Assembly (NCBI GenBank): GCA_964486935.1
Contig: CAZAPG010000065.1
Span: 1-30,243, forward strand
Direction of reading: 5' to 3'
Length of the DNA: 30,243 nucleotides
Source of the DNA: CAZAPG01 sp964486935
Lineage (GTDB): Bacteria > Chloroflexota > Anaerolineae > 4572-78 > J111
The position numbers and the translations under genes were made by a program. Shown here in pieces: positions 23,244 through 30,243 of this stretch. The stretch's first letter is position 1; the number at the start of each line of letters is the position of its first letter. The notes beneath the pieces were generated by a model that worked only from the letters and a program-made list of their open reading frames with translations, had not been told where the DNA came from and made no database searches.

Positions 23244-24356
23244 CTAACCCTTGCCAACCTTGTGATACACTTCGAGCGTTTTTTGGGCGGCCTTTTTCCA
23301 GGAGAACTGTTTGGCTCTTTTTAACCCTTTGCAAATTAAATCCTCGCGCAGTTCCGGTTCGGTGAGAACGCGCCACATGGCCACGGTCAGGCCGTCGATA
23401 TCGTGGGGGTCAACCATTACGGCGGCATCGCCAACCACCTCTGGAATGGCCGAGGTGTTAGACACAATAACCGGCGTGCCGCAGGTCATCGCTTCGAGGG
23501 GAGTCAGCCCAAACCCTTCGTAAAAAGAGGGGTGGACCAGCAGGCGCGCCGCATTATACAAATAGACCAGATCATTAGAAGGAACCCGGCCCAAAAACAG
23601 TACCGAGCCTTCCAGGTTGAGCCGGCCAACGGTCTCGTACACCTCTTCCCACAGCCAGCCGTTGGCCCCGGCCAAAACCAGCAATTCCTCTCGTTTGTAC
23701 TCATCGCGCAGGCGGCGATAGGCTTGCAGCAGGCCCGGCAAATTTTTGCGCGGCTCGATAGTGCTGACAAACAAAATGTAATCCCTATCAAATTTGTAGG
23801 TTTGCTTGACATGCTGTTGCGCCTCGTTGGGGGGGAGCTGGCGGTAAATGGGGTTAGCGGCCTCGTGAATAACGGTAATTTTATTTTCCGGGACGCCCAG
23901 CATACGGATACTATCTTGCTTGGTGGCTTCTGACACGGCGATGATGTGGTCGGTTTTGCGCCAGGCCTGGTCAATTTGGCCGTAGTAGCGGGCGCTCTCT
24001 TTGGTTAAAAAGTGGGGGTACAACAGAAAGGCCAAATCATGAACGGTGATAACCGACCGGCAATTGCGGCGAAACGGGGGAATAAAATCCGGGCTGTGCA
24101 GCAAATCCAGCCCCAGCCTGGAAATCTCAAAACTCAGGGCCAATTGTTCAAAACGATTGTGGCTGGGGGTCCACAATGATTTTCTGTAAAATCCGTTACT
24201 ATGAATAATGGAGGTTTTGTCTTTACGGCTTTGTAAGAGTACAAATTTATCCTCTTCGGGTTCAAGCTTGGCCAGGGCTTCGACAAGTTGGACGATATAT
24301 TCACCAATACCGGCGCGATTGTAAAATACCAGGCGCGCGTCTATCCCAATACGCAT
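23244..24356 (-). CDS. GT4-family glycosyltransferase (2), mannosyltransferase-like
   Basis: 370 aa, GT-B fold. MRIGIDARLVFYNRAGIGEY is the typical start of this clade; ITVHDLAFLLYP, VSTIEPRKN and HPSFYEGFGLTPLEAMTCGTPVI (the E-x7-E donor site) follow in order. The closest family pattern is bacterial mannosyl- or rhamnosyltransferases of surface polysaccharides. It has a consensus promoter and an unusual terminator in its leader. It is first of the two-gene unit. Confidence 0.93.
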   Translation of the reverse strand: MRIGIDARLVFYNRAGIGEYIVQLVEALAKLEPEEDKFVLLQSRKDKTSIIHSNGFYRKSLWTPSHNRFEQLALSFEISRLGLDLLHSPDFIPPFRRNCRSVITVHDLAFLLYPHFLTKESARYYGQIDQAWRKTDHIIAVSEATKQDSIRMLGVPENKITVIHEAANPIYRQLPPNEAQQHVKQTYKFDRDYILFVSTIEPRKNLPGLLQAYRRLRDEYKREELLVLAGANGWLWEEVYETVGRLNLEGSVLFLGRVPSNDLVYLYNAARLLVHPSFYEGFGLTPLEAMTCGTPVIVSNTSAIPEVVGDAAVMVDPHDIDGLTVAMWRVLTEPELREDLICKGLKRAKQFSWKKAAQKTLEVYHKVGKG

Positions 24357-24382
24357 ACTACTGGTTCACCTTTTCACAAACT

Positions 24383-24420
24383 AAAAAACCCTCTGCCGAC
24401 ATACACCAAAAGCAGAGGGG
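24383..24420 (-). terminator. Intrinsic terminator inside the leader of glycosyltransferase 2
   Basis: Read on the minus strand, CCCTCTGC pairs with GCAGAGGG (8 bp, loop 15 nt) and is followed directly by TTTTTT. It lies between the promoter (start near 24442) and the ATG at 24356. The T-tract exists only on this strand. Confidence 0.82.
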
Positions 24421-24448
24421 CTTCTTTGACCCGCTTATACAATACCGT

Positions 24449-24477
24449 AATATACCACCAAATGTAAGCAGCGTCAA
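24449..24477 (-). promoter_or_regulatory. Sigma70 promoter of the glycosyltransferase operon
   Basis: Minus strand: TTGACG (24472-24477), 17-nt spacer, TATATT (24449-24454) with TGG upstream as an extended -10. It is back-to-back with the ridA promoter; their -35 boxes are only 8 bp apart. Confidence 0.78.
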
Positions 24478-24485
24478 AAAAATGC

Positions 24486-24514
24486 TTGACAAGGGGCTGC
24501 GGATGTGATAAAGT
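24486..24514 (+). promoter_or_regulatory. Sigma70 promoter of the RidA/LLM operon
   Basis: TTGACA (24486-24491), 17-nt spacer, TAAAGT (24509-24514) with TGA upstream. Start near 24521; leader of about 30 nt. Confidence 0.75.
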
Positions 24515-24552
24515 CTGCGCCACATTTTAATTTAACCAGGCCAGAGGAGTCA

Positions 24553-24963
24553 ATGAGCGCACAACTTCACCGAGATTCGGTTAGCAGCGGAACCAGTTGG
24601 GAAGAGATTGCCGGCTATGCCCGCGCCGTGCGGGTGGGCGAACGCATTTTGGTTTCCGGCACTACCGCCACCGGCCCCAATAACCAGATAGTTGGGGCAA
24701 ACGACCCGGCGGCGCAAACCCGCTTCATCCTCGATAAAATAGAAAAAGCCATCCAACAACTGGGCGGAGCCATGCGCGATGTCGTCCGCACCCGCATTTA
24801 CGCGCGAGATTTGGCCCACGTTGAAATCATCGCCCGCGTGCATGGCGATTATTTTGGACACATCCGCCCGGCCAATACCCTGGTGCAGGCCAATTTGGTG
24901 GGCGACGCCTACCTGGTTGAAATTGAAGCCGAAGCCGTAATTGGGGCCGGCAATGCGCTTTAG
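24553..24963 (+). CDS. RidA-family (YjgF/YER057c) deaminase
   Basis: 136 aa. Family features are VVRTRIYARD with the conserved Arg, RPANTLVQ near the pocket, and VEIEAEAVIG at the end; RidA proteins hydrolyse reactive enamines/imines. The ATG 4 nt after GAGGAGT is the start. Length is normal for the YjgF family. Its stop overlaps the following flavoenzyme gene by 11 nt, so the two are translationally coupled. An LLM flavoenzyme paired with a RidA protein recalls RutA/RutC of pyrimidine breakdown, but this is only an analogy. Confidence 0.9.
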   Translation: MSAQLHRDSVSSGTSWEEIAGYARAVRVGERILVSGTTATGPNNQIVGANDPAAQTRFILDKIEKAIQQLGGAMRDVVRTRIYARDLAHVEIIARVHGDYFGHIRPANTLVQANLVGDAYLVEIEAEAVIGAGNAL

Positions 24964-25948
24964 CCTGCGCCTGAATAACGATTTGCCGGTAAAGGAATAT
25001 ATCCGGCTGGCCCAACTGGCCGAAGCAGCCGGCTTTGACCAGTTTTGGGTTAGCAATGACCTGTTTTTGCGCAGCGCGCCGGTCATCCTCCCGGCCATTG
25101 GCGCGGCCACCCGGCGCATTGAAATTGGCACCTGCATTTTGAACCCCTACACCATCAATCCCGCGGAAATGGCTATGCTGGCCGCCACAATGGATGAACT
25201 GACCGGCAATCGTTTTAATTTGGGGCTGGCCGCCGGCGCGGCTGATTTTTTGGAATGGGTGGGGCTGTCGCGCGGCCCGGCGCTGGCCGCCATCCGGGAA
25301 ACCATCAGCGCCATTCGCGGGTTGCTGGCCGGTGAGCGGGTATCAATACAGGGCAAGTTTTTGCAATGGCAGGCTGAGGCTTATTTGCGCTTTGAGGCCC
25401 CGCGTGTCACCCCCATTTACCTGGGCGCGATGGGGCCGGGCATGTTGCGCCTGGCCGGAGAGCTGGCCGACGGCACGCTGCCGCTGCTCTTTCCGCCGGA
25501 GCATTATTTTGGCGTCAAACCCTATCTGGATGAGGGCGCGCGGGCCAGGGCCGGCACATTGCCGCCGCTGGATTTTGCCGCCTGCCTGTGGGTTTCGCTG
25601 GCCCGGGATGAGGCCGCCGCCCGCCGCGCGCTGGCCGAAAAGGTAGCCTATTACGGGCCATCGCTGGGGCCGCTGATTTTGGAGCGGCTGGGGCTAACCG
25701 CCGGGGATTTTGCCCCGATTCGGCAGGCCATGATGGTCGAAAATAATTTGGATAAAGCCTGCGCCCTGGTGGATGAGCGAATGCTGAAAATTGGAGTAAC
25801 GGGCCGCCCGGAGGCGCTCATCGCCCGGCTGGAGCCGCTGGCAGAAGCCGGAGCGCAGCACCTGAGCTTTGGCCCGCCGCTGGGGCCGGATGTGGCCGCG
25901 GCCATCGAGTTGCTGGGCAGCAAAGTGCTGCCCTATTTTAGAAATTGA
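24953..25948 (+). CDS. LLM-class flavin/F420-dependent oxidoreductase
   Basis: 331 aa, luciferase-like TIM barrel. LAQLAEAAGFDQFWVSNDLFLR, the TRRIEIGTCILNPYTINPAEMA strand and MDELTGNRFNLGLAAGAADFL are the family blocks; the sequence is closest in pattern to methylenetetrahydromethanopterin reductase-like members, which use F420 or FMN. The substrate is unknown. ATG 24953 overlaps the RidA gene by 11 nt; a TTG at 24941 is also in frame. It ends 9 bp before the convergent gene. Confidence 0.88.
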   Translation: MRFSLRLNNDLPVKEYIRLAQLAEAAGFDQFWVSNDLFLRSAPVILPAIGAATRRIEIGTCILNPYTINPAEMAMLAATMDELTGNRFNLGLAAGAADFLEWVGLSRGPALAAIRETISAIRGLLAGERVSIQGKFLQWQAEAYLRFEAPRVTPIYLGAMGPGMLRLAGELADGTLPLLFPPEHYFGVKPYLDEGARARAGTLPPLDFAACLWVSLARDEAAARRALAEKVAYYGPSLGPLILERLGLTAGDFAPIRQAMMVENNLDKACALVDERMLKIGVTGRPEALIARLEPLAEAGAQHLSFGPPLGPDVAAAIELLGSKVLPYFRN

Positions 25949-25957
25949 ATCATCAAC

Positions 25958-26278
25958 CTATTTTATATGGTTGACTTCCCACAGGTTGGGCAGCTGGTCA
26001 ATCTGTTGCCAGCCGTTGCCCCGCTCTACCTTTTCAACGCTCAAATCGGTAAAATAGGTATCCAGCACAGCGGCGCGCTCCATAGCCAGGGGCGGATGGC
26101 AGTAATCCTCCTCCTCCCACACCGCCCAGCCCTCTTCATTAATCCGCGCGTGTTTCAGCGAGTAATCCAACGCCTGCCCAAACGGGCGCATCTGCCGGAT
26201 TTCTTCGCTGTCCAGACGCGCTTTTAGTTCAGGTAATTGCGCTTCATCCGCTTTGGCTTTTACCAGATAGTAGGCCAT
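25958..26278 (-). CDS. Small unknown protein following the PLP decarboxylase
   Basis: 106 aa, family not recognised. A soluble alpha/beta protein beginning MAYYLVKAKADEAQLPEL, with a WAVWEEEDYC stretch and PPLAMERAAVLDTYF; the layout (strand, helix, aromatic/acidic strand, helix) is like small ferredoxin-fold proteins, but this is not certain. AAAGGGG precedes the ATG. It starts 14 nt after the decarboxylase stop, so the two are an operon and may share a pathway. Confidence 0.75.
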   Translation of the reverse strand: MAYYLVKAKADEAQLPELKARLDSEEIRQMRPFGQALDYSLKHARINEEGWAVWEEEDYCHPPLAMERAAVLDTYFTDLSVEKVERGNGWQQIDQLPNLWEVNHIK

Positions 26279-26292
26279 GATGGTCCCCTTTC

Positions 26293-27738
26293 TTACAAGT
26301 TCTGTTCCAGATACCGCGCTTTTTGAGTCAATATTTCAATGGTCTGGTCAATATCAGCCAGGTGGGTGCGATAGGCTCCCACGGCCAGCCGCAGCACAAA
26401 GTTGCCATCGAGCATGGTTGAGCTGACAAACACGCGCCCATCCTTTTGAATCTCTTTGGTGAGTTGCTGGTTAAACTCGTTGGCGTTGCCCCGTTTGGGC
26501 AGGTAGCGATAGGTAGTGATGGCCAAATCAGGCGGCGGCCCGGCTTCAAACCCCGCCATCGTTTGGATTTTCTGATGAAAGTAACGGGCCAGTAACATTT
26601 TCTCTTCCAGCGCGGCCCGAAACGGCGCCACCCCGACCAGCTTCAGCGGCAACCACAGCCGCAGCCCCTTGAAATGTTTGGTCAGTTCGGGCGAAACATC
26701 AGCCGGGGAAATTTCTTCCAGGGCGGCCAGCGTATCCTGCATATAATCGGCCCCGTAATGGTGCGACTCGTAAATCTGCTGCCGATTTTTCACCAGCACG
26801 GCCCCGGAGCCATAGGGCAAAAACAGGGTTTTGTGCGGGTCCATTACCAGCGAGTCCGACCGCTCCATGCCGGCCAGTATTTTTCTGCCCAACTCGCACA
26901 ACACGTAAAACGCGCCGTAAGCGCCATCCACATGATACCAAAGCCGGTTGGCCGCCGCAATGTCGGCAATATCGGCCAGCGGGTCAACCGAGCCGGTGTT
27001 GGTTGTGCCCGCCGAAGCCACCACCAGCCAGGGGCGCAGGCCCGCTTGTTTATCGGCAATGATGGTTTGGGCCAGGGCATCGGCCCGCATGCGGTAGCGC
27101 GAGTCAACGGGAATAACCCGTTTGACGCACGCGCCCAGTCCGGCCACCCGCAGGGCTTTGTCTATGGCGTGATGTGCGTGCCCGGTAACATACACCACGG
27201 CCTGCGGAACTGCTTCGGCCTGCACGCCGGCGGCATCTCTGGCGGTTACAATCGCAATCAGGCTGGCAATACTGCCCCCGGAGGTTAAATTACCCGCCGC
27301 CTCGGCCGGATAACCGACAACTTCGGCCATCCAGCGGAGCAGCATATTTTCCATGCGCACGGCTCCGGGCGAGGCGAAAAATATACCGGCGTAGCGGTTG
27401 GTAATCGCTGCCAAAAAGTCGCCCAGCGCCGAGTGGTACAGCGCGCCGCCGGGCACATACCCCAAAAAGCGCCCGGAGGTTGGGTTCAACCCCGGCGTGT
27501 CCACCTGCTCTCTCAACAGGGCCAGAACCGGCTCAATATCCAGTCCTTCTTCTGAAATGGGCGAGTCGTACAGGCCGCGCCCATTGCCATCGGTTTGCCG
27601 GTAGGCCGGGCCGGTGGGAATTTCCCGGATGAACCGGTCGGCGTAGGCGGCAACCTGCCTTATCAGCCGGGCGCGCTCATTGGCGTCGGGTTCTAAACGG
27701 CGGGCTATTTTTTCAAGTTGTTGAATTCGACTTAACAT
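26293..27738 (-). CDS. Group II PLP-dependent decarboxylase (aromatic amino-acid decarboxylase-like)
   Basis: 481 aa. The PLP lysine is K303 in MDPHKTLFLPYG; HVDGAYGAF holds the Asp that pairs with the pyridine N, and HAHHAIDKA supplies the ring-stacking His. Architecture and length match AADC/tyrosine-tryptophan decarboxylases; it would remove CO2 from an amino acid to make an amine. Glutamate decarboxylase is less likely from the overall pattern; the substrate needs the active-site loop. AGGAAGG precedes the ATG. An inverted-repeat cluster lies between its promoter and start. Confidence 0.92.
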   Translation of the reverse strand: MLSRIQQLEKIARRLEPDANERARLIRQVAAYADRFIREIPTGPAYRQTDGNGRGLYDSPISEEGLDIEPVLALLREQVDTPGLNPTSGRFLGYVPGGALYHSALGDFLAAITNRYAGIFFASPGAVRMENMLLRWMAEVVGYPAEAAGNLTSGGSIASLIAIVTARDAAGVQAEAVPQAVVYVTGHAHHAIDKALRVAGLGACVKRVIPVDSRYRMRADALAQTIIADKQAGLRPWLVVASAGTTNTGSVDPLADIADIAAANRLWYHVDGAYGAFYVLCELGRKILAGMERSDSLVMDPHKTLFLPYGSGAVLVKNRQQIYESHHYGADYMQDTLAALEEISPADVSPELTKHFKGLRLWLPLKLVGVAPFRAALEEKMLLARYFHQKIQTMAGFEAGPPPDLAITTYRYLPKRGNANEFNQQLTKEIQKDGRVFVSSTMLDGNFVLRLAVGAYRTHLADIDQTIEILTQKARYLEQNL

Positions 27739-27765
27739 GATTGCCTTCCTGATTTTGAACGGTCG

Positions 27766-27794
27766 ATGTCATTTACATTTGATGACATTTGTCA
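27766..27794 (-). promoter_or_regulatory. Operator-like inverted repeats before the decarboxylase gene
   Basis: ATGTCAT (27766-27772) and ATGACAT (27782-27788) are perfect inverted arms, and TGACA-TT-TGTCA (27783-27794) forms a second palindrome sharing an arm. They cover about +1 to +28 of the predicted transcript, a typical repressor position. Confidence 0.6.
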
Positions 27795-27799
27795 CTGTT

Positions 27800-27805
27800 A
27801 TTATA
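27800..27805 (-). promoter_or_regulatory. -10 box of the decarboxylase promoter
   Basis: Perfect TATAAT on the minus strand, start near 27793. No convincing -35 box, suggesting activation or a weak promoter. Confidence 0.45.
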
Positions 27806-27816
27806 CGGCGGATTTT

Positions 27817-27824
27817 GCTATAGT
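27817..27824 (+). promoter_or_regulatory. Extended -10 promoter for a short plus-strand transcript
   Basis: TGCTATAGT with the -10 TATAGT at 27819-27824. It faces away from the decarboxylase and toward the hairpin-rich segment that ends in a terminator. Confidence 0.45.
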
Positions 27825-27932
27825 ATGGCCAATCAAGTAACTGGCGGGGCCAACCACAAACAAAGGGAGCTGGGTTGTGCCGAGGGTTCAACAGAGAACC
27901 CGCCACCCACAAAATTTTATTAAGGAGACCCC

Positions 27933-27953
27933 ATGCCACCCTACACTCAATAA
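27933..27953 (+). CDS. Possible 6-codon ORF (MPPYTQ) within the small RNA
   Basis: AAGGAG is followed after 5 nt by ATG and six codons ending in TAA, and the stop overlaps the terminator's first stem base. It may be a leader peptide or a chance match; there is no regulated gene downstream on this strand. Confidence 0.2.
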   Translation: MPPYTQ

Positions 27954-27985
27954 GGGTCCTTCTTGCAGCAGAAGGACCCTTTTGA
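27952..27985 (+). terminator. Strong intrinsic terminator, probably bidirectional
   Basis: AAGGGTCCTTCT (27952-27963) pairs with AGAAGGACCCTT (27970-27981), 12 bp, loop 6 nt, with TTTTGATTT on the plus side. It lies 8 bp beyond the stop of the minus-strand gene at 27993, so it may serve that gene as well. Confidence 0.85.
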
Positions 27986-27992
27986 TTTGGGG

Positions 27993-28364
27993 CTATGTTT
28001 CTTCCCGTTCAATTGACTCCCAGGCAATAGGGCTGACATCGTTGTGGTTGAGCACGCGGCTGCCGGCGCGGTCGATGCGCATAATCAGGCGGCAGGCCGG
28101 GTCGGGGCATACCACGCGAGAGTCGGTCTCCATCCAGTCGGCGGGGTGGTTGGGGCGCTGCTTGGCCGGCAGCAGCGGGATAACCGATTGCAGCGCGTAC
28201 AGGCAAAAGTCGGCCCCCTCCGGCAGCGAGATTTTGCCGCCGCGCAGATAGAATTTATCACCCTCGGCCATGTTGCAGGTGCAGTGGCCTTCAATTTTTT
28301 CCACCACTACGGTTAAATCATACAACTCAAACTGGTCGTCGCGTAATTTTTGTTGATGGTTCAT
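27993..28364 (-). CDS. TIGR04076-like small protein
   Basis: 123 aa. The pattern fits TIGR04076: a strand ending in C28-T-C30, then GDKFYLRGGKISLPEG, C54 in ADFCLYALQSVIPLL, and a late VVCPDPACRLIMRI with two more Cys. The conserved cysteines suggest metal or Fe-S binding, but the family's function is not known. AGGAGA precedes the ATG. It starts 19 nt after trpA and appears to be the last gene of that operon. Confidence 0.72.
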   Translation of the reverse strand: MNHQQKLRDDQFELYDLTVVVEKIEGHCTCNMAEGDKFYLRGGKISLPEGADFCLYALQSVIPLLPAKQRPNHPADWMETDSRVVCPDPACRLIMRIDRAGSRVLNHNDVSPIAWESIEREET

Positions 28365-28383
28365 CGCGGCAATCTCCTGTTAT

Positions 28384-29160
28384 TTACCTCAGCGCCGCCC
28401 GCAACTCATCAGCCAGGGCGCGGACGCTCTCGACAGACTCGGCGGCCCGTTTGACCAGGGCGCTGCCGACAATTACGCCGTCGGCCAGTTGGGCCACGGC
28501 GCGGGCCTGCTCTCCATTGCCAATACCAAAGCCCACCGCCAGCGGGGTGTCGGTTTGCTGGCGCACGCGAGCCACAAACTCGGCCAGGCCGGGCGGCAAA
28601 TCGCTGCGCGCGCCGGTAACGCCCGTCAGCGAAACCAGATAAATGAAGCCCCGCGATTTTTCTGCGGCCAGCTTAATCCGGTTCGGCGTGCTGGTGGGGG
28701 CCAGTAAATAAACCAGAGCCAGCCCGCGCGCGTCGCATAGGGCCTCAAGTTCTCCGGCCTCTTCGGGCGGCAGGTCGGGCACAATAAAGCCGTCAACGCC
28801 GGACGCGGCGGCATCGGCCACAAATTGTTCTAACCCGTAGGCCAGCATGGGGTTGATGTAGCCCATCAGCAGGGCCGGCGTGTCGACCCCCTGCCGGCGC
28901 AGCTCGCGGGTCATAGCCAGGCAATCTTTCACCGTGGTACCGTTCTCCAGCGATTTTTGGGTAGCCGCCTGAATGGTGGGGCCATCGGCCAGCGGGTCGG
29001 AAAAGGGAATGCCCAACTCCAGCAGGTCGGCCCCGGCTTCAACCACGGCTGTGATGACCTCCAGGCTGGCCTGCCGGTTGGGGTAGCCCAACACGCTGTA
29101 GGGCATAAAGGCCGGGCGGCCTTTGGAAAAGGCCTGGGCAATACGCTGGACTCCGTTCAT
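28384..29160 (-). CDS. trpA: Tryptophan synthase alpha subunit
   Basis: 258 aa, TIM barrel. LELGIPFSDPLADGPTIQ carries the catalytic E48 and D59 (E49 and D60 in the Salmonella enzyme), and GVTGARSDLP and VGFGIGNGEQ are the phosphate-binding loops. It cleaves indole-3-glycerol phosphate to indole, which passes to TrpB. TrpB is not in the window. AAGGAAG precedes the ATG. It sits after TrpS, a tryptophan-linked pairing, and before a TIGR04076-like gene. Confidence 0.97.
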   Translation of the reverse strand: MNGVQRIAQAFSKGRPAFMPYSVLGYPNRQASLEVITAVVEAGADLLELGIPFSDPLADGPTIQAATQKSLENGTTVKDCLAMTRELRRQGVDTPALLMGYINPMLAYGLEQFVADAAASGVDGFIVPDLPPEEAGELEALCDARGLALVYLLAPTSTPNRIKLAAEKSRGFIYLVSLTGVTGARSDLPPGLAEFVARVRQQTDTPLAVGFGIGNGEQARAVAQLADGVIVGSALVKRAAESVESVRALADELRAALR

Positions 29161-29257
29161 TTTATCTTCCTTTCATTCCCGGAGAGTTTGTAGCGTGAGG
29201 TAAGTTAACAATGTATCAGACTCACCCAACTCATAAAACTCTAAAAACTCCATAAAT

Positions 29258-30243
29258 TTATTTTCTCAACCCCATATTCTTTTGGGCCACGCGCAGCCGG
29301 CGCTCGGCGATGGGGCGGATGCGGTCGGCGCTTTCGGTTAGCACCTGCTCGATGTAGGCCGGGTCTTTGGCCATGTCGTAGTACCGTTTTTGAATGGGTT
29401 CGAGGGTGGCGATGACCACCTCGGCAACCCGCTTTTTGAGGTTGCCATAACCTTTGCCTTCAAACTCGGCAATAATTTCATCCTCGCTCTGGCCGGTAAT
29501 GGCCTGATAAATGTTGAGCAGGTTGTAAACGCCGGGCTGGTTGTCCCGGTCAAAGGCAATGCGGTTGAGCGAGTCGGTGGTGGCCCGCATAATAGATTTA
29601 CGCAGCACGTCGGGCGGGTCTAGCAGGTGCAGGGCGTGGCCCTGTTTGTCGCCGGTTTTGCTCATTTTGCCGGTGGGGTCGTCTAGCCCCATTACCCGCG
29701 CCCCGGCTTTGGGAATGAGCACTTCGGGGATGACAAAGGTTTCGCCGTACAGGCTATTAAAACGCTGGGCGATATCGCGGGTGATTTCCAGGTGTTGTTT
29801 CTGGTCTTCGCCGACGGGCACGTAATGGGTGTCGTATAAAATAATATCGGCGGCCATCAGTACCGGGTAATCCAGCAGGCCGGTGCTGACGCTCTCTTGC
29901 CTGGCGGCTTTATCTTTGTACTGAGTCATCCGCTCCAGCCAGCCCAGTGGAGTGGTGCAGTTGAGCAGCCAGGTCAGTTCGGAGTGGGCGGCGATGTGGC
30001 TTTGAACAAAAACGGCGCAATGCTCCAGGTTGATGCCACAGGCCAGATATAACAGGGCAACTTCCCGAATCTTTCGGTACAGTTCCTGTGGCTCTTGCGG
30101 CACGGTCAGGGCGTGCAGGTCAACAATGCAAAAAACGTTGTGGTAGTTGTGCTGCTCGGCCACCCAATTTTTGATGGCTCCCAAATAGTTGCCAATGTGC
30201 AAGTTGCCGGACGGCTGAATACCGGAGAAGACTCGTTTTTTGG
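29258..30243 (-). CDS. trpS: Tryptophanyl-tRNA synthetase, 5' end outside the window
   Basis: At least 328 codons seen. The reading frame stays open to the window edge and encodes KKRVFSGIQPSGN before LHIGN, so the start (a few codons more) lies beyond 30243; the ORF beginning at 30202 would lose the signature. HIGN is the HIGH motif and GKMSKTGDK the KMSKS motif; VGEDQKQHLEITRDIAQRFN is the TrpS-specific segment. It charges tRNA-Trp. The 97 bp to trpA are AT-rich with no terminator seen. Confidence 0.97.
   Translation of the reverse strand, partial: KKRVFSGIQPSGNLHIGNYLGAIKNWVAEQHNYHNVFCIVDLHALTVPQEPQELYRKIREVALLYLACGINLEHCAVFVQSHIAAHSELTWLLNCTTPLGWLERMTQYKDKAARQESVSTGLLDYPVLMAADIILYDTHYVPVGEDQKQHLEITRDIAQRFNSLYGETFVIPEVLIPKAGARVMGLDDPTGKMSKTGDKQGHALHLLDPPDVLRKSIMRATTDSLNRIAFDRDNQPGVYNLLNIYQAITGQSEDEIIAEFEGKGYGNLKKRVAEVVIATLEPIQKRYYDMAKDPAYIEQVLTESADRIRPIAERRLRVAQKNMGLRK

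Larger units (their letters stand above)
27830..27988 (+). ncRNA. Candidate small structured RNA
   Basis: A segment of about 160 nt between a plus-strand extended -10 and a strong terminator, with no plus-strand gene downstream. Stems: TGGCC (27826-27830)/GGCCA (27848-27852), GGGTTC (27884-27889)/GAACCC (27896-27901) inside GGGT (27872-27875)/ACCC (27905-27908), then the terminator hairpin. It also carries AAGGAG and a 6-codon frame. No known RNA family is recognised. Confidence 0.4.

Noticed and set aside
27884..27908. tRNA-like T-arm (GGTTCAA)
   Set aside because: The stem is 6 bp with a 6-nt loop, and no acceptor, D or anticodon arms can be placed around it.

Overview
The window is a dense, moderately GC-rich bacterial chromosome segment of housekeeping and small accessory genes, with no transposase, integrase, phage gene, CRISPR array, rRNA or convincing tRNA. 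The gene mix (SufS with SufU-type scaffolds, a CysO-like sulfur carrier with its own E1 enzyme and cysteine synthase, an adrenodoxin-reductase-type ferredoxin reductase, a stand-alone KaiC-like ATPase, an LLM-class flavoenzyme) fits an uncultured Chloroflexota-type bacterium. That placement is inferred from gene content and is only moderately secure.

Layout. Positions 122-3250 (+) are an Fe-S operon: SufU-like scaffold, SufS, second SufU, Rieske ferredoxin, MIP18/SufT-like protein and a pterin carbinolamine dehydratase. A 510-bp gene-free gap (3251-3760) then holds a long palindrome, promoter candidates and a structured leader ending in an intrinsic terminator. This leader precedes a sulfur-carrier cysteine operon (3761-6309): CysO-like protein, N-rhodanese/E1 fusion and PLP cysteine synthase. 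Next come single (+) genes with their own terminators: CBS pair protein, ferredoxin-NADP reductase, NAD epimerase, nucleotidyltransferase, PAP2 phosphatase, SRPBCC protein, Nudix hydrolase, GalT-family transferase and an unrecognised membrane-anchored Pro-rich protein (to 14757).

From 14754 the strand flips. There is an adenosine deaminase/metallo-beta-lactamase-fold pair, then a compact four-gene operon (winged-helix-like protein, KaiC-like ATPase, two tiny membrane proteins; 16821-18623), then SecA and two GT4 glycosyltransferases. A divergent promoter region at 24357-24552 separates these from a (+) RidA/LLM-flavoenzyme pair. The right end (-) carries a group II PLP decarboxylase with a small unknown partner, then TrpS (cut by the window edge), TrpA and a TIGR04076-like protein.

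The most interesting signals are regulatory: (1) a riboswitch-like leader before the CysO operon with a 10-bp antiterminator that competes with the terminator; (2) the KaiC-like/winged-helix/small-membrane-protein operon with nested inverted repeats in its leader; (3) an intrinsic terminator inside the short leader of a glycosyltransferase; (4) a candidate small RNA at about 27830-27988. No complete, clearly novel defence or mobile system was found.
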